DNA of 6,623 nucleotides, taken from contig UQHV01000034.1 in NCBI GenBank assembly GCA_900540895.1, forward strand, positions 1 through 6,623, given 5' to 3'. Of this stretch, positions 4,696 through 6,623 are shown in pieces (within the stretch, counting starts at the first letter, position 1; each line of letters starts with the position of its first letter). The stretch is from an uncultured Collinsella sp. Lineage in GTDB: Bacteria > Actinomycetota > Coriobacteriia > Coriobacteriales > Coriobacteriaceae. The notes under the pieces are model-generated. The model had not been told where the DNA came from. It saw only the letters and a list, made by a program, of their open reading frames with translations, and did no database searches. A program made the position numbers and the translations under genes.

Positions 4696-5393
4696 CGGCC
4701 GGCCCCCTCGACGATGCTCACGAAGTTCTTAAGGATGCGCTGACCCAGCGCGGAGGATTTCTCGGGATGGAACTGGCAGCCCCACACGTTGCCGTGGCGC
4801 ACGATGCACGGGAAGCTCCGCGTATAGTGCGTGCGCGCCAGCACATCGGCGGCATCGGCATCGTCGGCCACCGCGTAGCTGTGGGTGAAGTACATGTTGG
4901 CACCCTCGGCAAAACCAGTAAGCAGCGGATCGGCCGCACCGGCGGGCGTCATGTGCACCTGGTCCCAGCCCACGTGCGGCACCTTCAGGCGACTCGATTT
5001 CAAGCGCGTGCACGAGCCACGCATAATACCCAGGCCATCGACCCAGGGACCGCCAGCCTGCTCGGGGGTGTTGCCATCGGCAACCGCGCCCTCGTCCGCA
5101 GGCACGCCCTCGTTGCCGCGCTCAAAAAATAGCTGAAGGCCCAGGCAGATACCGAGTAGCGGAGTTCCGGCGGCGACGGCATCGAGCACCGCGTCGGCCT
5201 CGCCGCTCTGGCGCATAAAGGCGATCGCGTCATAGAACGCGCCCACGCCCGGGATGACCAAGCCGTCGGCGTTACGGATCTGCTCTGGGTCGTCCGACGT
5301 GCAGGCGACGGCACCGGCGCGCGCAAGCCCGCGCACAACGCTCGACAAGTTGCCCTTGTGGTAGTCGACCACCACGATCTTCGGTTCGCCCAC
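4692..5393 (-). CDS. hisH: Imidazole glycerol phosphate synthase, glutamine amidotransferase subunit
   Basis: A class I (triad) glutamine amidotransferase of 233 residues that releases ammonia from glutamine and passes it into the HisF barrel. The nucleophile Cys83 is in LLGICLGLQLFF, and His209 and Glu211 in CQFHPEKSS complete the triad. PGVGAF (49-53) and KVPHVGWDQV (137-146) are typical HisH blocks. Residues about 93-117, just after the nucleophile elbow, form an extra acidic, glycine-rich loop that makes it roughly 20-30 residues longer than usual. I chose the GTG at 5393 because GGAGGGG lies just upstream and the sequence VGEPKIVVVDYHKGN starts the family's first strand; the open frame continues further upstream but only through the palindromic spacer and hisB antiframe. 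The stop overlaps the hisA start. Confidence 0.93.
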   Translation of the reverse strand: MGEPKIVVVDYHKGNLSSVVRGLARAGAVACTSDDPEQIRNADGLVIPGVGAFYDAIAFMRQSGEADAVLDAVAAGTPLLGICLGLQLFFERGNEGVPADEGAVADGNTPEQAGGPWVDGLGIMRGSCTRLKSSRLKVPHVGWDQVHMTPAGAADPLLTGFAEGANMYFTHSYAVADDADAADVLARTHYTRSFPCIVRHGNVWGCQFHPEKSSALGQRILKNFVSIVEGAGR

Positions 5394-5418
5394 GCGACCC
5401 CTCCACTTCTCATCATCC

Positions 5419-5459
5419 AAAACCACCACAAAGGTGCCTGTCCCCTTTGTGGTGGTTTT
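5419..5459. repeat. Perfect 16-bp-arm palindrome between hisB and hisH (REP-like element)
   Basis: Positions 5419-5434 and 5444-5459 are exact reverse complements around a 9-bp loop (5435-5443). The arms carry AAAACCACC at the outside and end in GGGG/CCTT-type pairs, with the core GGGGACAGGCACC on the minus strand. The element starts 13 bp after the hisB stop codon and ends 25 bp before the hisH start, so it falls neatly in the only spacer available. The T4 outer arm on each side could give weak bidirectional termination, but cotranscribed hisH, hisA and hisF follow, so at most partial termination or mRNA stabilisation is expected. The core resembles REP-type palindromes. Confidence 0.75.
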
Positions 5460-5472
5460 ACCCTTGTAACGG

Positions 5473-6060
5473 TTACAGCGATCCCTTGGTGCTGGGGATG
5501 CCCTGCACGCGGGGATCGAGCTCGCAGGCGTGGCGCATCGTGCGGCCCGCGGCCTTAAAGGCAGCCTCGATAATGTGATGCGAGTTGCTGCCCGCCAGCT
5601 CGCGCACGTGCAGCGTGAGCTTGGCGTCACGCGCAAAGGCGTAGAAGAACTCGACGGCCAGCTCGGTATCGAAGCTGCCCACGCGCTCGGTCGGCACGGG
5701 CAGCTCGCAGTAGGCCTGCCCGCGGCCCGAAATATCAACAGCAGCCATCACAAGTGTCTCGTCCATGGCGATCGCCGCGTCGGCAAAGCGCGTAATGCCC
5801 GCCTTGTCGCCCAGCGCCTGGCAAAACGCCTCGCCCAGCACAATACCCGCGTCCTCGACGGTGTGGTGCGCATCGACCTCCACGTCGCCCACCGCGTGCA
5901 CCGTCAGATCGAACAGACCATGGCGGCCAAAAGCGTTGAGCATGTGGTCGAAAAACGGCACGCCGGTCGAGATATCGCACACACCGGATCCGTCCAGGTC
6001 GAGCTTTACGACAATGTCGGTCTCGCCCGTCTTGCGGGTTGCCTCGGCATAGCGGTCCAT
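5473..6060 (-). CDS. hisB: Imidazoleglycerol-phosphate dehydratase (monofunctional)
   Basis: A 195-residue dehydratase that converts imidazole glycerol phosphate to imidazole acetol phosphate using bound manganese. The family signature blocks are all present: GVPFFDHML (33-41), DAHHTVED (63-70), MDETL (99-103), GSNSHHIIEAAFKA (157-170) and the C-terminal STKGSL. The two HH motifs supply metal ligands. Unlike the E. coli protein it has no N-terminal histidinol-phosphate phosphatase domain, so that activity must come from elsewhere, most simply the PHP protein at 1093-2004. The ATG at 6060 follows the hisC TAG with no gap, and GGAGGAG inside the hisC end is the ribosome binding site. The spacer to hisH contains a palindromic element. 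Confidence 0.97.
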   Translation of the reverse strand: MDRYAEATRKTGETDIVVKLDLDGSGVCDISTGVPFFDHMLNAFGRHGLFDLTVHAVGDVEVDAHHTVEDAGIVLGEAFCQALGDKAGITRFADAAIAMDETLVMAAVDISGRGQAYCELPVPTERVGSFDTELAVEFFYAFARDAKLTLHVRELAGSNSHHIIEAAFKAAGRTMRHACELDPRVQGIPSTKGSL

Positions 6061-6623
6061 CTACATCTCCTCCTTCACCAGCGCGGCAAACGCAGCCAGT
6101 ACCTCGTCGTTTTCCTGTGGGGTGCCCACGGTAATGCGCAGGCAGCCCGCGAGCCCCGGCGCATAGCTAAAGTCGCGCACCAAAATTGAATACTCGTCGC
6201 GCAGGCGCTCGCGCACGCGCGTGGCATGCGGCGTACGCACGAGCACAAAGTTCGCCGCGCTCGGCCATGCCTCCACGGGCATGCCCTCGGCAGCCATTGC
6301 GCGCAGGGCGCACAACTCGCGCTCGCGCTCGGATGTAACTTGCGCCACCACGGGTGCATACGCATCGCGGGCACGCACGCAGGCAAGCGCTGCGGCCTGG
6401 CTCAGCACATTGACCGAATAGATCTGGCGAATCGCCGCGAACACATCGATGACCTCGGGCGCCGCGATCACATAGCCCAGACGCGTGCCGGCGGCGCCGA
6501 ACGCCTTGGACAGCGTGTGCAGAATCACCAGGTTGGGATGCTCGGCGATAAGGCCTTGCGCCGTGGTTGCCGCGCCAAACGAATCGTCGGCAAACTCAAC
6601 ATAGGCCTCGTCGACCATCACCA
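6061..6623 (-). CDS. hisC: Histidinol-phosphate aminotransferase, partial: C-terminal 187 codons
   Basis: The C-terminal half of a class II, fold-type I PLP aminotransferase that makes histidinol phosphate from imidazole acetol phosphate and glutamate. The visible part starts within the VDEAYVEF block, whose Asp and Tyr contact PLP, and contains the PLP-binding lysine in HTLSKAFG (about residue 39 of the visible part), the phosphate-contacting Arg in GTRLGY, and the C-terminal substrate-carboxylate Arg in CLRITVGTPQEN. The family is about 350-370 residues, so roughly half lies beyond the window edge; the GTG and ATG near 6621 are internal codons, not starts. The reading frame is intact and ends at a TAG adjoining the hisB ATG. 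The his context decides HisC over other aminotransferases of this family. Confidence 0.93.
   Translation of the reverse strand, partial: VMVDEAYVEFADDSFGAATTAQGLIAEHPNLVILHTLSKAFGAAGTRLGYVIAAPEVIDVFAAIRQIYSVNVLSQAAALACVRARDAYAPVVAQVTSERERELCALRAMAAEGMPVEAWPSAANFVLVRTPHATRVRERLRDEYSILVRDFSYAPGLAGCLRITVGTPQENDEVLAAFAALVKEEM

Noticed and set aside
5394..5738. N-terminal extension of hisH to an ATG at 5738
   Set aside because: The extension overlaps hisB in another frame and the palindrome; the GTG at 5393 with GGAGGGG fits the family's start.

Overview
The window looks like chromosomal DNA from a high-GC, gut-type actinobacterium of the Coriobacteriia, most likely Collinsella or a close relative. 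This rests on base composition, the AAAGGAG-type ribosome binding sites, the tight his gene order and general familiarity with such genomes. It is an inference without any database search.

Layout: positions 1-763 (minus strand) carry two genes, a 5' part of a YfcE-type metallophosphoesterase and, upstream of it, a free-standing gene for the C-terminal (LarC2) half of the nickel-cofactor protein LarC. Positions 764-1092 are a divergent intergenic region with a perfect 12-bp palindrome, a 65-bp inverted repeat and a probable promoter. Positions 1093-2004 (plus strand) encode a PHP-family phosphatase with a complete metal-site set, probably the histidinol-phosphatase. Positions 2125-6623 (minus strand) are the distal part of a histidine operon, in transcription order hisC (partial), hisB, hisH, hisA, hisF, hisI, a 75-residue RDAC-like gene and hisE. 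hisD, hisG and the operon promoter lie outside the window.

How the genes fit together: HisE and HisI carry out the second and third steps on phosphoribosyl-ATP, HisA isomerises ProFAR, the HisH-HisF glutamine amidotransferase makes imidazole glycerol phosphate and AICAR, HisB dehydrates it, and HisC transaminates it to histidinol phosphate. HisB here has only the dehydratase domain, so histidinol phosphate must be dephosphorylated by another protein. The PHP protein, which converges on the operon, is the obvious candidate.

Non-coding structure is the most unusual part. The his operon is interrupted or bounded by three large palindromic elements: 2017-2085 (between the convergent hisE and PHP genes), 3062-3156 (between hisF and hisI) and 5419-5459 (between hisB and hisH). 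The first and third share a GGGAC(A/T)G core and resemble REP-like mobile palindromes. The middle one has G-U pairs that only work if the plus strand is the RNA, that is, antisense to the operon. No tRNA, rRNA, CRISPR array, insertion sequence or transposase gene was seen.
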